64,000 nt of DNA, taken from the NCBI RefSeq assembly GCF_007752935.1, contig NZ_CP036319.1:4340001-4404000 (forward strand), given 5' to 3'. Made by a program: the position numbers and the translations under genes. The notes under the pieces were generated by a model. That model did no database searches, was not told the origin of the DNA, and saw nothing but the letters and a program-made list of their open reading frames with translations. The stretch is from Crateriforma conspicua. GTDB taxonomy: Bacteria; Planctomycetota; Planctomycetia; Pirellulales; Pirellulaceae. Positions 63,890 through 64,000 of the stretch are shown in pieces (position 1 is the stretch's first letter; each line of letters opens with the position of its first letter).

Positions 63890-64000
63890 TCAGGCGGTCG
63901 TGAAGCGACGAATCGTACCGACGTCGGACGTCGGCGGTTCTTCGGTGATGGCCGGTCCGCTGGCACCGCGGACCATGGCGACGCGACCGGTGCGGACCAG
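63890..64000 (-). CDS. ilvN: Acetolactate synthase small subunit, C-terminal end (partial)
   Basis: The last 36 codons and stop on the minus strand; the rest lies beyond the window edge. The sequence LVRTGRVAMVRGASGPAI matches the conserved end of the ALS regulatory subunit (typical homologues read ELVRTGRVAMVRG). This subunit gives valine feedback inhibition. Its place right before ilvC supports the call. Confidence 0.8.
   Translation of the reverse strand: MVRTGRVAMVRGASGPAITEEPPTSDVGTIRRFTTA

Overview
The window reads as chromosomal DNA of a planctomycete, most likely a Pirellulaceae (Rhodopirellula-like) bacterium. The basis is the combination of families: DUF1559 prepilin-like protein, DUF1501 plus DUF1549 proteins, a twin-arginine Gfo/Idh/MocA oxidoreductase, DUF6807 (PmoA-family) protein, CRTAC1/ASPIC-UnbV protein, MoxR-DUF58-transglutaminase genes, a HisA-like barrel protein and DUF2617. 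Species cannot be fixed by eye. Genes are dense, many overlap by 4 bases (ATGA or TTGA), and several starts are GTG or TTG.

Layout. 1-8.5 kb: the end of a secreted oxidoreductase, a leucine-rich-repeat lipoprotein, then a coupled DUF58 / BatA-like / von Willebrand factor A operon. 8.6-10 kb: OsmC protein and a secreted coiled-coil protein. 10.1-16.7 kb: an ECF sigma factor and a small membrane protein lead into three GspF-like membrane proteins, three minor-pseudopilin-like proteins and a DUF1559 prepilin, with a PilZ-like membrane protein opposite. No secretion ATPase or secretin is in the window. 17.8-21.6 kb: a five-heme cytochrome c and an outer-membrane porin-like protein one base apart. 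21.7-33 kb: HisA-like protein, DUF2617, trpG/pabA, RDD protein, an orphan MoxR, an FHA-GAF histidine kinase and a MoxR-DUF58-transglutaminase operon.

33.2-35.5 kb holds a tRNA-Cys, a Gdx/SugE-type guanidinium exporter preceded by a guanidine-II (mini-ykkC) riboswitch, and a CarH/LitR-type MerR-B12 photoreceptor regulator with a perfect 9-bp palindrome in its promoter region. 35.5-45.6 kb: rimO, the DUF1501/DUF1549 pair, DUF6807-SDR pair, malate dehydrogenase and an alpha/beta-hydrolase fold protein without its catalytic serine. 45.8-49.3 kb: response regulator, DUF423, pyrB, a dihydroorotase homologue lacking metal ligands, and a Rieske ferredoxin. 49.4-50.8 kb: a REP-associated transposase bracketed by inverted GGTGGGTGGCAC repeats. 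50.9-64 kb: M16 peptidase, CPA2 antiporter, the DabA/DabB inorganic-carbon pump with a divergent winged-helix regulator, a CRTAC1 protein, ilvC and the end of ilvN.

The most rewarding points are the guanidine-II riboswitch with its exporter, the B12 light-sensor regulator and palindrome, the compact pseudopilin cluster with three GspF-like proteins, the cytochrome-porin pair, and the non-catalytic PyrC. All family assignments come from reading motifs; no database search was run.
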